The position numbers and the translations under genes are program-made. The notes beneath the pieces were generated by a model. The model was not told the origin of the DNA. It searched no databases and saw only the letters and a list, made by a program, of their open reading frames with translations. Positions 1 to 6,249 of a stretch of 8,699 bases of DNA are shown one piece after another (the first letter of the stretch is position 1; every line of letters begins with the position of its first letter). The stretch spans positions 1-8,699 of the forward strand of contig DRPO01000109.1 of assembly GCA_011330835.1 (NCBI GenBank), given 5' to 3'. Source of the stretch: Gammaproteobacteria bacterium (GTDB taxonomy: Bacteria; Pseudomonadota; Gammaproteobacteria; UWMA-0217).

Positions 1-549
1 CAGCCCCGCCAGCAGCAACGCCGACTTCACCTGAGCGCTGGCGACCGGCAACCGGTAATCGATGCCGCGCAGCGTCTGGCCGCCGTGAATGTTCAGCGGC
101 GGCGTCCCATTCTCGCCGGTATCGATTTTCGCGCCCATCAGCGCCAGCGGCTCGGTCACCCGACGCATCGGCCGCTTGCTCAACGAGGCATCGCCGCGCA
201 ACGTCACATCGAAGCCCTGCCCCGCCAGCAAGCCGGACAGCAACCGCATCGACGTGCCCGAATTGCCGAGATCCAGCGGCTGCTCCGGCGCGCGCAACCC
301 ATGCATTCCCACGCCCTGGATATCCACCCGCCCCTCATCCGGGCCATGAATCGTCACCCCCATCGCGCGAAACGCATCGAGGGTCGCCAGACAATCCTCG
401 CCATCGAGAAAACCGCTCACGCGGGTAATCCCCTCGGCGATCGCCCCCAGCATGATCGAGCGATGCGAGATCGACTTATCCCCGGGAACGCGAAGGCTCC
501 CATCGACGGTCCCGCCGGGAGTGACATGAAAATCCAGATTATTGCTCAT
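1..549 (-). CDS. aroA: 3-phosphoshikimate 1-carboxyvinyltransferase (EPSP synthase), N-terminal part
   Basis: This enzyme joins phosphoenolpyruvate to shikimate 3-phosphate to give EPSP, the step before chorismate in the cytosolic shikimate pathway. Only the first 183 codons are visible; the frame is still open at base 1. The family is usually about 430-450 residues, so well over half is missing. Visible motifs are PGDKSISHR at residues 22-30 (phosphate-binding lysine K25), LGNSGTSMR at 94-102, SKRPMRR at 124-130 and ASAQVKSALL at 170-179. GDKS and SAQV are the forms seen in class II EPSP synthases; E. coli AroA has GSKS and SSQF. The residue matching E. coli Gly96 is still glycine (G98). The ATG at 549 is the earliest possible start because an in-frame TAG lies one codon upstream. 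No good Shine-Dalgarno sits close to it; the nearest AGGA is about 17 bases away. A repeat-filled gap of 335 bases separates it from tyrA. Confidence 0.95.
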   Translation of the reverse strand, partial: MSNNLDFHVTPGGTVDGSLRVPGDKSISHRSIMLGAIAEGITRVSGFLDGEDCLATLDAFRAMGVTIHGPDEGRVDIQGVGMHGLRAPEQPLDLGNSGTSMRLLSGLLAGQGFDVTLRGDASLSKRPMRRVTEPLALMGAKIDTGENGTPPLNIHGGQTLRGIDYRLPVASAQVKSALLLAGL

Positions 550-582
550 AAGCTAAAGATGTAATCCTGACCTGCCGTATAT

Positions 583-614
583 GTAGGCCTGATAAGCCAA
601 AGGCGCATCAGGCA
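583..614 (+). repeat. REP-like palindrome, copy A
   Basis: Read on the plus strand it starts with GTAG and continues as a palindrome. GCCTGAT (587-593) pairs with ATCAGGC (607-613), and inside that GCC (596-598) pairs with GGC (602-604) around an AAA loop. Its first 27 bases differ from copy C (845-875, opposite strand) at one position. A GTAG head beside a hairpin is typical of REP elements mobilised by RAYT-type transposases. It also resembles the E. coli REP form with GTAGGCCTGATAAG. It lies just upstream of aroA. Confidence 0.75.
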
Positions 615-634
615 TTGCTCACCGCCCCCCTGGG

Positions 635-673
635 AGCGCCGGCGTCCCGCCGGCAAAGGCGCTATTCAGCGCC
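635..673. repeat. GC-rich hairpin pair
   Basis: GCCGGCG (638-644) pairs perfectly with CGCCGGC (648-654) around a TCC loop. Next to it GGCGCT (658-663) pairs with AGCGCC (668-673) around four bases. A second AGCGCC at 635-640 could pair with 658-663 instead, so two structures compete. On the minus strand, the sense strand here, the second hairpin is followed by only TTT, too short for a standard Rho-independent terminator. GGGAGCGCCGGCGTCCCGCC-type sequence is, from memory, a dispersed repeat in several bacterial groups; I cannot confirm copy number here. Confidence 0.6.
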
Positions 674-685
674 AAAACCACCCAA

Positions 686-718
686 TCGCCTGATGCGCCT
701 TCGGCTCATCAGACCACC
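686..718 (-). repeat. REP-like palindrome, copy B
   Basis: On the minus strand this has the same layout as copies A and C: a GGTG-type head in place of GTAG, then CTGATG (minus strand; plus-strand CATCAG at 707-712) pairing with CATCAG (plus-strand CTGATG at 690-695). The inner stem is GCC/GGC around a three-base loop (697-705). The 15 bases GAGCCGAAGGCGCATC-like in the core match copy C except for one head-side substitution. It is the most diverged of the three near-identical units, mainly in its head. Confidence 0.7.
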
Positions 719-745
719 ACACCGAAGTACGCACTCCTTCCCACC

Positions 746-818
746 GTCATTCCGGGCGAGCGCAGCGAGACCCGGAATCCAGATCGCGACGCTGGATTCC
801 CGCTTTCGCGGGAATGAC
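746..818. repeat. 73-base nested inverted repeat (two divergent GTCATTCC...GGAATCCAG units)
   Basis: The ends are perfect inverted repeats, GTCATTCC (746-753) and GGAATGAC (811-818). The element is two similar units head to head around a 9-base centre (783-791). Unit one (746-782) contains ATTCCGGG/CCCGGAAT; unit two (818-792, minus strand) contains ATTCCCGC/GCGGGAAT around TTTC. Facing arms GGAATCCAG (774-782) and CTGGATTCC (792-800) also pair over nine bases, so it can fold as two hairpins or one long cruciform arm. Such GTCATTCC-hairpin-GGAATCC units are common dispersed repeats in proteobacteria (compare neisserial dRS3-type repeats). It sits between REP-like copies B and C with 26-27 bases on each side. 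Confidence 0.8.
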
Positions 819-831
819 AGAAAGCGTAATC

Positions 832-847
832 GGGCGATAATTCGCCC
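832..847. repeat. Short hairpin
   Basis: GGGCGA (832-837) pairs with TCGCCC (842-847) around a TAAT loop. It directly abuts the distal arm of REP-like copy C, and may be part of a composite structure with it. No T tract follows on either strand, so it is not called a terminator. Confidence 0.5.
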
Positions 848-875
848 CGATGCGCCTTCGGCTTATCAGGCCTAC
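845..875 (-). repeat. REP-like palindrome, copy C, just after tyrA
   Basis: On the minus strand it begins GTAGGCCTGATAAGCCGAAG and ends 10 bases downstream of the tyrA stop codon. An inner GCC/GGC stem (854-862 region) lies inside a GCCTGAT arm; the far arm is degenerate (CGGGG rather than CAGGC). It matches copy A at 26 of the first 27 bases. A position right behind a stop codon is where REP elements are typically found and where they can protect mRNA 3' ends or slow transcription. Confidence 0.75.
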
Positions 876-884
876 GGCTTCCCC

Positions 885-1742
885 TTAATGCACAAACCCG
901 TCCCGCGCCTTTTTCGCGCGCGAGAAGATGGTTTCCAGCGCCGCTTCGTCGCCTTGCTCGATGGCCTTTTTCAATTCGTCGAGATCCGCCTGGTAGTTGG
1001 CCATGGCGAGCAACAACGCATCCCGGTTGTGCAGGCAGATGTCGCGCCACATCACCGGGTCGCTGGAGGCGATCCGGGTAAAATCGCGGAACCCGCCGGC
1101 GGCGTACCGGAATATCTCTTCGGAGGCTTCCTGCCGCGCCAGACTATCCACCAATCCAAAGGCCAGCATGTGCGGCAGATGGCTGGTGGCGGCCAGAATG
1201 CGGTCATGTCGCTCCACCGGCATCTGTTCCACCTCGGCGCCCACGGCCCGCCACATCGCTTCGACCCGGGCGACGGCCTCCGGATCGGTTTCGGCCAGCG
1301 GCGTCAGCAACACCCGCCGCCCCCGGTACAAATCCGCGACCGCGGCGGCGGCGCCGCTGTTTTCCGTGCCAGCGATCGGATGGCCCGGCACAAAATTGGC
1401 CGGAAGTCCGCCGAGGGCCGCTTCCACCTGGCGCACCACCGAGCCCTTGACGCTGCCCACATCGGTGAACACGGCGTCCGGCTTGAGCCGACCGGCGAAC
1501 TGTTCCACGACCTGCCGGGTCGCGCCCACCGGCGCGGCGATGACGATCATGTCGGCGGCGCTCACCGACGCGCCGATGTCGTGACTGGCTTCGTCGATCA
1601 GGCCCCGCGCCAGGGCCGTGGCGAGATTGTCGGGGTTGCGCCCCACGCCAACCACATGCCGGCAGTACCCTGCCCGGCGCAGCCCCATCGCCAGGGAGCC
1701 GCCGATCAGGCCAACGCCGATGACGCACAGCCGGTCGATCAT
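885..1742 (-). CDS. tyrA: Prephenate dehydrogenase
   Basis: The 285-residue enzyme oxidatively decarboxylates prephenate (or arogenate) to the tyrosine precursor in the cytosol. An N-terminal Rossmann fold shows GVGLIG at residues 9-14. The catalytic half shows TDVGSVKG (93-100, S97), GHPIAGTE (120-127, H121), SHLPH (187-191, H188) and FRDFTRIA (218-225, R223), matching the Ser, His, His and Arg sites known from Aquifex TyrA. It is a compact form with no fused chorismate mutase, no C-terminal ACT domain and no AroA fusion, unlike the Pseudomonas tyrA-aroA fusion. The residue after strand beta2 is arginine (R35 in GVGRN) rather than aspartate, which suggests use of NADP+ or both cofactors. The ATG at 1742 overlaps the hisC stop as ATGA and has a GGAAAGGG ribosome-binding site four bases upstream. 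Substrate preference (prephenate or arogenate) cannot be read from sequence alone. Confidence 0.95.
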   Translation of the reverse strand: MIDRLCVIGVGLIGGSLAMGLRRAGYCRHVVGVGRNPDNLATALARGLIDEASHDIGASVSAADMIVIAAPVGATRQVVEQFAGRLKPDAVFTDVGSVKGSVVRQVEAALGGLPANFVPGHPIAGTENSGAAAAVADLYRGRRVLLTPLAETDPEAVARVEAMWRAVGAEVEQMPVERHDRILAATSHLPHMLAFGLVDSLARQEASEEIFRYAAGGFRDFTRIASSDPVMWRDICLHNRDALLLAMANYQADLDELKKAIEQGDEAALETIFSRAKKARDGFVH

Positions 1743-2860
1743 AAAACCCTTTCCAGCGCGCGCAGAAAAAAGGCGTTTTCTTCCGGCGTCCCGACCGTGA
1801 CCCGGAGGTGATTGGGCAAACCGTAGTTGGCGACGGGGCGAACGATTACGCCTTCGCGCAGCAGCGCGTCGAACACCGGCCCCGCCGGGCGCCCCATGTC
1901 GATACAGAGAAAATTGCCCACCGACGGAATCCAGGCCAGCCCCAGTTCGTCGCAGCCGCTGGACAGTTGCGCCAGCCCCTGACGATTGTTCTCCCGGCTA
2001 CGCTGGACAAAGGCCTCGTCATCGAGCGCGGCCTCGGCGGCGGCCAGCGCGGCGCTGTTGACATTGAACGGCGCGCGCACGCGATTCACCACGGCGGCCA
2101 GTTCCGGCGAGGCCACGCCATAGCCGACTCGCAAGCCGGCCAGGCCATGGATTTTGGAAAATGTGCGCGTCACCAGCAAATTGGGGTAATCATCCAGCCA
2201 GCGCAAGCCGTTGGGAAAGTCCTCCTCCTCGACGTATTCGGTATACGCCTCGTCCAGCACCACGATCACCCGCGACGGCAAGGCGTCGATAAAGGCCTTC
2301 AGCGGCGCCTCGCGCAACCAGCCTCCGGTCGGATTGTTGGGGTTGGCGATAAAGACCACCCGTGTCTTTTCATCCACCCGCGCCGCCAGCGCGTCGAGAT
2401 CATGACCATGGGGCGATTGCGGATTATCGGCGGGCAGCGCGGGCGCGACCTTCGCCGCCGCCCCGCTGGCCTGGGTATAGATGGCGTACATGGCGAAGGC
2501 GTGCTCGGAATAGACCGCGTTCACGCCAGGCCCCAGAAAACTCCGCGCCGCCATGTCGATCACATCGCTGGAGCCGCTGCCCAGCACCAGTTGTTCGGGC
2601 GCGACGCCGTGGCGCTCGGCCAGCTTGTTGCGCAACCGGAAACCGTTGTCGTCGGGATAGATATGAATGCCGGGAATTTCGCCAGCAGCCGCCGCCACGC
2701 CCTTCTGGCTCGACCCCAGCGGATTTTCGTTCGAGGCCAGTTTGACGATCCGCGAAAGCCCCAGTTCGCGCTGCAATTCCTCGATGGGCTTGCCGGGCTG
2801 GTAGGGATGCAAACCCTGCACGCCCGCCGTCGCCAGGGACAAAAAATCCACCGCCGACAT
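1739..2860 (-). CDS. hisC: Histidinol-phosphate aminotransferase (HisC2-like, probable aromatic aminotransferase)
   Basis: This is a 373-residue fold-type I PLP aminotransferase. Visible landmarks are LASNENPLG (41-49), NPNNPTG (173-179), the PLP aspartate and tyrosine in LDEAYTEY (202-209), the Schiff-base lysine K236 in TFSKIHGLAGLRVGYG, and the carboxylate-binding arginine R353 in HLRVTVGT. The SNENP and SKIHGLAGLR signatures and the length fit HisC. Its place between pheA and tyrA, and not in a his operon, suggests it transaminates phenylpyruvate, 4-hydroxyphenylpyruvate or prephenate, perhaps as well as imidazole acetol phosphate. The start at 2860 shares one base with the pheA stop (TAATG). 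The frame stays open far upstream, but that extension lies inside pheA and has no family similarity. Its stop TGA overlaps the tyrA start by four bases. No strong Shine-Dalgarno is visible, consistent with coupled translation. Confidence 0.93.
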   Translation of the reverse strand: MSAVDFLSLATAGVQGLHPYQPGKPIEELQRELGLSRIVKLASNENPLGSSQKGVAAAAGEIPGIHIYPDDNGFRLRNKLAERHGVAPEQLVLGSGSSDVIDMAARSFLGPGVNAVYSEHAFAMYAIYTQASGAAAKVAPALPADNPQSPHGHDLDALAARVDEKTRVVFIANPNNPTGGWLREAPLKAFIDALPSRVIVVLDEAYTEYVEEEDFPNGLRWLDDYPNLLVTRTFSKIHGLAGLRVGYGVASPELAAVVNRVRAPFNVNSAALAAAEAALDDEAFVQRSRENNRQGLAQLSSGCDELGLAWIPSVGNFLCIDMGRPAGPVFDALLREGVIVRPVANYGLPNHLRVTVGTPEENAFFLRALERVL

Positions 2861-3945
2861 TACAACACCGCCCGGGGATAGGAACCCAGCACGCGCACCA
2901 TTTGCGCGGTCTGCTCCAGTTCCGCCAGCGCCTTCCTGATCCGCTCTTCTTCCTGATGTCCTTCCACATCGAGGAAAAAGACGTATTCCCAGTTGATGCC
3001 CCGGGAGGGCCGCGATTCGATGCGCGTCAGGCTGACATTGTTTTTCGCCAGCGGCGACAACAGCGCATGCAGCGAACCGGGACGATTGTGCGCGGAAATC
3101 AGCAACGAGGTTTTGTCGTCGCCGCTGGGCGCCACCGGATGGCGGCCAATCACCAGAAAACGGGTGACGTTCTCGGGATTGTCCTCGATGTTGCGCTGGA
3201 TGATTTGCAAGCCATAGTGCTCGACCGCCACTTCGCCGGCGATGGCCGCGCTGCCCGGCTCGCTGGCGGCCCGGCGGGCGGCGTCGGCATTGCTGGAAGC
3301 GTGAATTCTCTCGACGCCCGGCATGTGGGCGTCCAGCCACTCGCGGCACTGCGCCAGGGATTGCGGGTGGGAATAGATGCGCTGAATCTTGCCGGACTCG
3401 GACTCGTTCGACAGCAGGTGCTGGTGAATCCGCATCTCCACCTCGCCGCAGATTTTCAGCGGCGAGTGCAGAAAACTGTCCAGTGTATGGTTGACCACGC
3501 CCTCGGTGGAGTTCTCGATCGGCACGACGCCATAGTCGCAAACCCGCGACTCAACCTCGCGAAAAACCTCGTTGATCGCGCCCAGCGGCTTGGCGTGGAT
3601 CGAATGACCAAAGTGCTTGAGCGCGGCGGCGTGGGTAAAGGTGCCTTCCGGCCCGAAATAGGCCACCGTCTGCCGCTCCTCCAGCGCCAGGCAGGCCGAC
3701 ATGATCTCGCGAAACAGCCGCGCCATTTCCTCGTCGTCCAGCGGCCCGGGGTTGGCGGCCTTGATCCGCTGCAACACCTGCGCTTCGCGCTCGGGGCGAT
3801 AGAAAGAAACCGTCTCGTCCGCGCTGCGCTTGACCTTGGCGACCCGCGCCGCGCAGCGCGCCCGTTCGCTGATCAGTTCAAGGATCTTGTCATCGACCGC
3901 GTCGATCTGCTGGCGCAATTCGTCGAGAGATTTTTCGTCGCTCAT
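2860..3945 (-). CDS. pheA: Bifunctional chorismate mutase/prephenate dehydratase (P-protein)
   Basis: The 361-residue cytosolic enzyme converts chorismate to prephenate and then to phenylpyruvate. Residues 1-90 form an AroQ chorismate mutase helix bundle with R11, R28, K39 and E52 at the positions of the E. coli active site. The prephenate dehydratase domain spans about 93-270, with YFGPEGTFTH (96-105), VPIENSTEGVV (141-151) and the catalytic TRF triplet at 261-263. A C-terminal ACT domain (about 278-361) carries GSLH (290-293) and ESRP (310-313), the motifs tied to phenylalanine binding, so feedback inhibition by phenylalanine is expected. Length fits the P-protein of Pseudomonas-like bacteria. 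It starts 18 bases after the serA stop with only a weak purine stretch upstream, and its stop shares a base with the hisC start. Confidence 0.96.
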   Translation of the reverse strand: MSDEKSLDELRQQIDAVDDKILELISERARCAARVAKVKRSADETVSFYRPEREAQVLQRIKAANPGPLDDEEMARLFREIMSACLALEERQTVAYFGPEGTFTHAAALKHFGHSIHAKPLGAINEVFREVESRVCDYGVVPIENSTEGVVNHTLDSFLHSPLKICGEVEMRIHQHLLSNESESGKIQRIYSHPQSLAQCREWLDAHMPGVERIHASSNADAARRAASEPGSAAIAGEVAVEHYGLQIIQRNIEDNPENVTRFLVIGRHPVAPSGDDKTSLLISAHNRPGSLHALLSPLAKNNVSLTRIESRPSRGINWEYVFFLDVEGHQEEERIRKALAELEQTAQMVRVLGSYPRAVL

Positions 3946-3963
3946 GTCGTATCGGGCTCTGGG

Positions 3964-5133
3964 TCAGACCACGCGGACTTTCAGTACGCCGTCGATCGCG
4001 GCCAGTTGCGAACAACAGCCGTCTTCCACCGTGGCGTCGATATCCACCAGCGTGACCGCCAGGTCGCCGCGCGATTCGTTGCGCATGTGGTCGATATTGA
4101 GGCCGGCGCCGCCCAGTTCATGCGAGATCTGCCCCAGCATGTCCGGGCGGTTTTCGTTGATAATGACAATGCGCGACTCGCCGCTGCGATCCAGCGAAAT
4201 CTCGGGGAAATTCACCGAATTTCTGATCACGCCGTTCTCCAGGAAATCGCGCAATTCCTCGGCCACCATGATGGCGCAGTTGTCCTCGGCCTCGCGCGTC
4301 GAAGCGCCCAGATGCGGCAGGGTAATCGCTCGCGGATGCGCGATCAGCTCATTGGTCGGAAAGTCGCAAACGTAGCTGTAGATTTTTCCACTCTCCAGCC
4401 CCTTCAGCACCGCCTCGTCATCGACGATCCCCTTGCGGGCGAAATTGACGATGACGACATTGTCCTTCATCAATTTCAGGCTTTGTTCATTGATCAGCCC
4501 GCGCGTGGAATCGATCAGCGGGACGTGGAAAGTGATGAAATCGGACTTGCCCAACAGTTCATCGACGCTCTGGGCCGACTGAACCTCGGACGACAGTTCC
4601 CAGGCGCGCCGAACGGTGATCGACGGATCGAAACCGATGACGTTCATGCCCAGCGCGCGCGCCGCGTTGGCGACCTGCACGCCAATCGCGCCGAGGCCGA
4701 TCACGCCCAGCGTGCGGCCCGGCAATTCGAAACCGCCGAACTGCTTCTTGCCCTGTTCGACCGCCGTCGCCAGCGTGGCGTTGTCGCCTTCGAGGCCTCG
4801 CACAAAATCCCGGGCCTGGCAGATATTCCGGCAGCCGATCAGCATCGCCGCCAGCACCAGCTCCTTGACGGCGTTGGCGTTGGCGCCGGGCGCGTTGAAC
4901 ACCGGAATGCCCAGGCCGCTGAGCTTGTCCACGGGAATATTGTTGACGCCGGCGCCGGCGCGACCGACCGCGATCAGCGACTCCGGAATGTCCATCTCGT
5001 GCATGTTGTAGGAGCGCAGAATAATGCCATCCGGCGAGGCGGTTTCCGAGGTGATCTCGTAACGCCCCAGCGGCAGACGCTCCAGTCCGCGAGGAGAAAT
5101 GTTGTTCAGCGTCAGAATCTTGAATTTATCCAT
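3964..5133 (-). CDS. serA: D-3-phosphoglycerate dehydrogenase with C-terminal ACT domain
   Basis: This 389-residue enzyme oxidises 3-phosphoglycerate to 3-phosphohydroxypyruvate, the first step of serine synthesis. The Rossmann domain has GLGAIG at 146-151 and D169 (GFDP) at the end of beta2, predicting NAD+. Likely catalytic residues are R233 (NFARKGIVDDEAV), E262 (CDFPTNE) and H274 (LPHLGAST). An ACT domain covers about 319-389; N328 and N346 match two serine-binding asparagines of E. coli SerA, while the E. coli histidine (H344) is replaced by N326. The stretches TLNNISPRGLERL, RSYNMHEMD, AGAGVNNIPVDK and NSVNFPE resemble, from memory, the SerA subfamily common in clostridia more than the E. 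coli enzyme. The ATG at 5133 lies inside the end of serC (8-base overlap), with GGGAG about 13 bases upstream. serA here directly follows the gene for the next pathway step. Confidence 0.94.
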   Translation of the reverse strand: MDKFKILTLNNISPRGLERLPLGRYEITSETASPDGIILRSYNMHEMDIPESLIAVGRAGAGVNNIPVDKLSGLGIPVFNAPGANANAVKELVLAAMLIGCRNICQARDFVRGLEGDNATLATAVEQGKKQFGGFELPGRTLGVIGLGAIGVQVANAARALGMNVIGFDPSITVRRAWELSSEVQSAQSVDELLGKSDFITFHVPLIDSTRGLINEQSLKLMKDNVVIVNFARKGIVDDEAVLKGLESGKIYSYVCDFPTNELIAHPRAITLPHLGASTREAEDNCAIMVAEELRDFLENGVIRNSVNFPEISLDRSGESRIVIINENRPDMLGQISHELGGAGLNIDHMRNESRGDLAVTLVDIDATVEDGCCSQLAAIDGVLKVRVV

Positions 5134-6208
5134 TTTGCTTTTCGAACTCCCGCATGAAATCGATCAGCGCATCGACGCCCGCTTCGGGCATGGCGTTGTA
5201 AATGCTGGCGCGCATGCCGCCCACCGAACGGTGCCCCTTGAGCGTCACCAGACCCTCGGCGGCGGCGCCCTCCAGAAACTGGCCATCCAGCTCCGGCTTC
5301 GCCAGCGTGAACGGAACATTCATCCACGAACGGCTTTGCGGCTCGACCGGATTGGCGTAGAAATCCGACTCGTCAATGGCCTGGTAGAGTTTTTCCGCCT
5401 TGCGCCGGTTGACTTCGGCGACCACGTCGAGCCCGCCCTGGTCCTTGATCCATTTGAACACCAGGCCCGCCAGATACCAGCCATGGGTTGGCGGCGTGTT
5501 GAGCATCGAGCCTGCTTTCGACTGAAGGCTGTAGCTGAGCACATCGGGCAACGCCGGATCGGGATCGCCAATCAAATCCTCCCTGACGATCACCAGCGTC
5601 AAACCGGCCGGGCCGATATTCTTCTGCGCGCCGGCGTAGATCAGACCAAAACGCGAGACGTCGATCGGTCGCGAGAGAATGGTGGAGGACATGTCGGCCA
5701 CCAGCGGAACGTCTCCCGTCTCGGGAATCCAGTGAAATTCGACCCCGCCGATGGTTTCGTTCGGCGTGTAGTGGAGATAGGCCGCGTCGCTGTCCAGCGA
5801 CCAGTCCTCGAAGGCGGGAATGGTCGTGAAACCGCTGTCCTCGCTGCTGGCGACCACGTTGACATTGCAGTATTTTTTCGCGGCGGCAATCGCCTTTTTC
5901 GACCAGGCGCCGGTATTCACATAGTCGGCCCGGTCGCGACCCCGCAACAGGTTCATGGGAATCGCCGCGAATTGCGCGCTGGCCCCGCCCTGCAGGAACA
6001 GCACCTTGTAGTTATCCGGTATCGCCAAAACCTCGCGCAAATCCGCCTCGGCCTGCTCGGCGATCGACATGAATTCCTTGCCGCGATGACTCATTTCCAT
6101 CACCGACATGCCGGTTCCCCGCCAGTCGAGCATTTCCTCGCGCGCCTGCTTGAGCACCGCGGACGGCAACATCGCCGGTCCGGCGCTGAAATTAAAGACT
6201 CTGTTCAT
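5126..6208 (-). CDS. serC: Phosphoserine aminotransferase
   Basis: The 360-residue PLP enzyme transaminates 3-phosphohydroxypyruvate to phosphoserine with glutamate, and in many bacteria also acts in pyridoxal phosphate synthesis. It begins MNRVFNFSAGPAMLP, the standard family N-terminus, which fixes the start at 6208 even though the frame is open for 93 more codons upstream into gyrA. Conserved residues are H41-R42, W102, D172 (VADMSS), the PLP lysine K196 (AGAQKNIGP) and R333 area in GGMRASIYNAM. Length is close to the 362 residues of E. coli SerC. A modest GGGAA lies five bases before the ATG. The 79-base gap from gyrA has an AT-rich patch (about 6228-6250) that could hold a promoter, but no clear -35/-10 pair is seen. 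Its TAA overlaps the serA start. Confidence 0.96.
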   Translation of the reverse strand: MNRVFNFSAGPAMLPSAVLKQAREEMLDWRGTGMSVMEMSHRGKEFMSIAEQAEADLREVLAIPDNYKVLFLQGGASAQFAAIPMNLLRGRDRADYVNTGAWSKKAIAAAKKYCNVNVVASSEDSGFTTIPAFEDWSLDSDAAYLHYTPNETIGGVEFHWIPETGDVPLVADMSSTILSRPIDVSRFGLIYAGAQKNIGPAGLTLVIVREDLIGDPDPALPDVLSYSLQSKAGSMLNTPPTHGWYLAGLVFKWIKDQGGLDVVAEVNRRKAEKLYQAIDESDFYANPVEPQSRSWMNVPFTLAKPELDGQFLEGAAAEGLVTLKGHRSVGGMRASIYNAMPEAGVDALIDFMREFEKQNG

Positions 6209-6249
6209 GGATTTCCCGTTTGAAGTTTCCCTGAATTCGAAATAATGAA

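Larger units (their letters stand above)
550..884. other. Gene-free spacer between tyrA and aroA, filled with palindromic repeats
   Basis: This 335-base stretch holds no credible coding sequence. It contains, in order, a REP-like palindrome (583-614), a GC-rich hairpin pair (635-673), a second REP-like palindrome (686-718), a 73-base nested inverted repeat (746-818), a small hairpin (832-847) and a third REP-like palindrome (845-875). I found no convincing sigma-70 promoter for aroA and no hairpin with a long T tract serving as a terminator for tyrA. It may weaken or end the upstream transcript through stable RNA structure, but that is inference. Confidence 0.85.

Noticed and set aside
560..620. 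A sigma-70 promoter for aroA using TATACG as the -10
   Set aside because: The only -35-like hexamer (TTGGCT) is about 13 bases away, too close, and it falls inside REP-like copy A.
615..1811. A 398-codon plus-strand open frame covering the spacer and antisense to tyrA
   Set aside because: Its first part translates repeat DNA (the GAPASRR and FRGNDR-type strings common in spurious predictions) and the rest is antisense to tyrA.
2861..3541. An upstream extension of the hisC frame giving a 600-residue protein
   Set aside because: The extension is out of frame inside pheA and shows no family similarity; HisC proteins begin near the ATG at 2860, which also fits the TAATG junction.
2902..5157. 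A 751-codon plus-strand open frame antisense to pheA and serA
   Set aside because: It lies fully opposite two well-identified genes, its translation is low-complexity and rich in R, H, D and Q, and it has no recognisable family motifs. GC-rich third positions on the sense strand suppress antisense stops.
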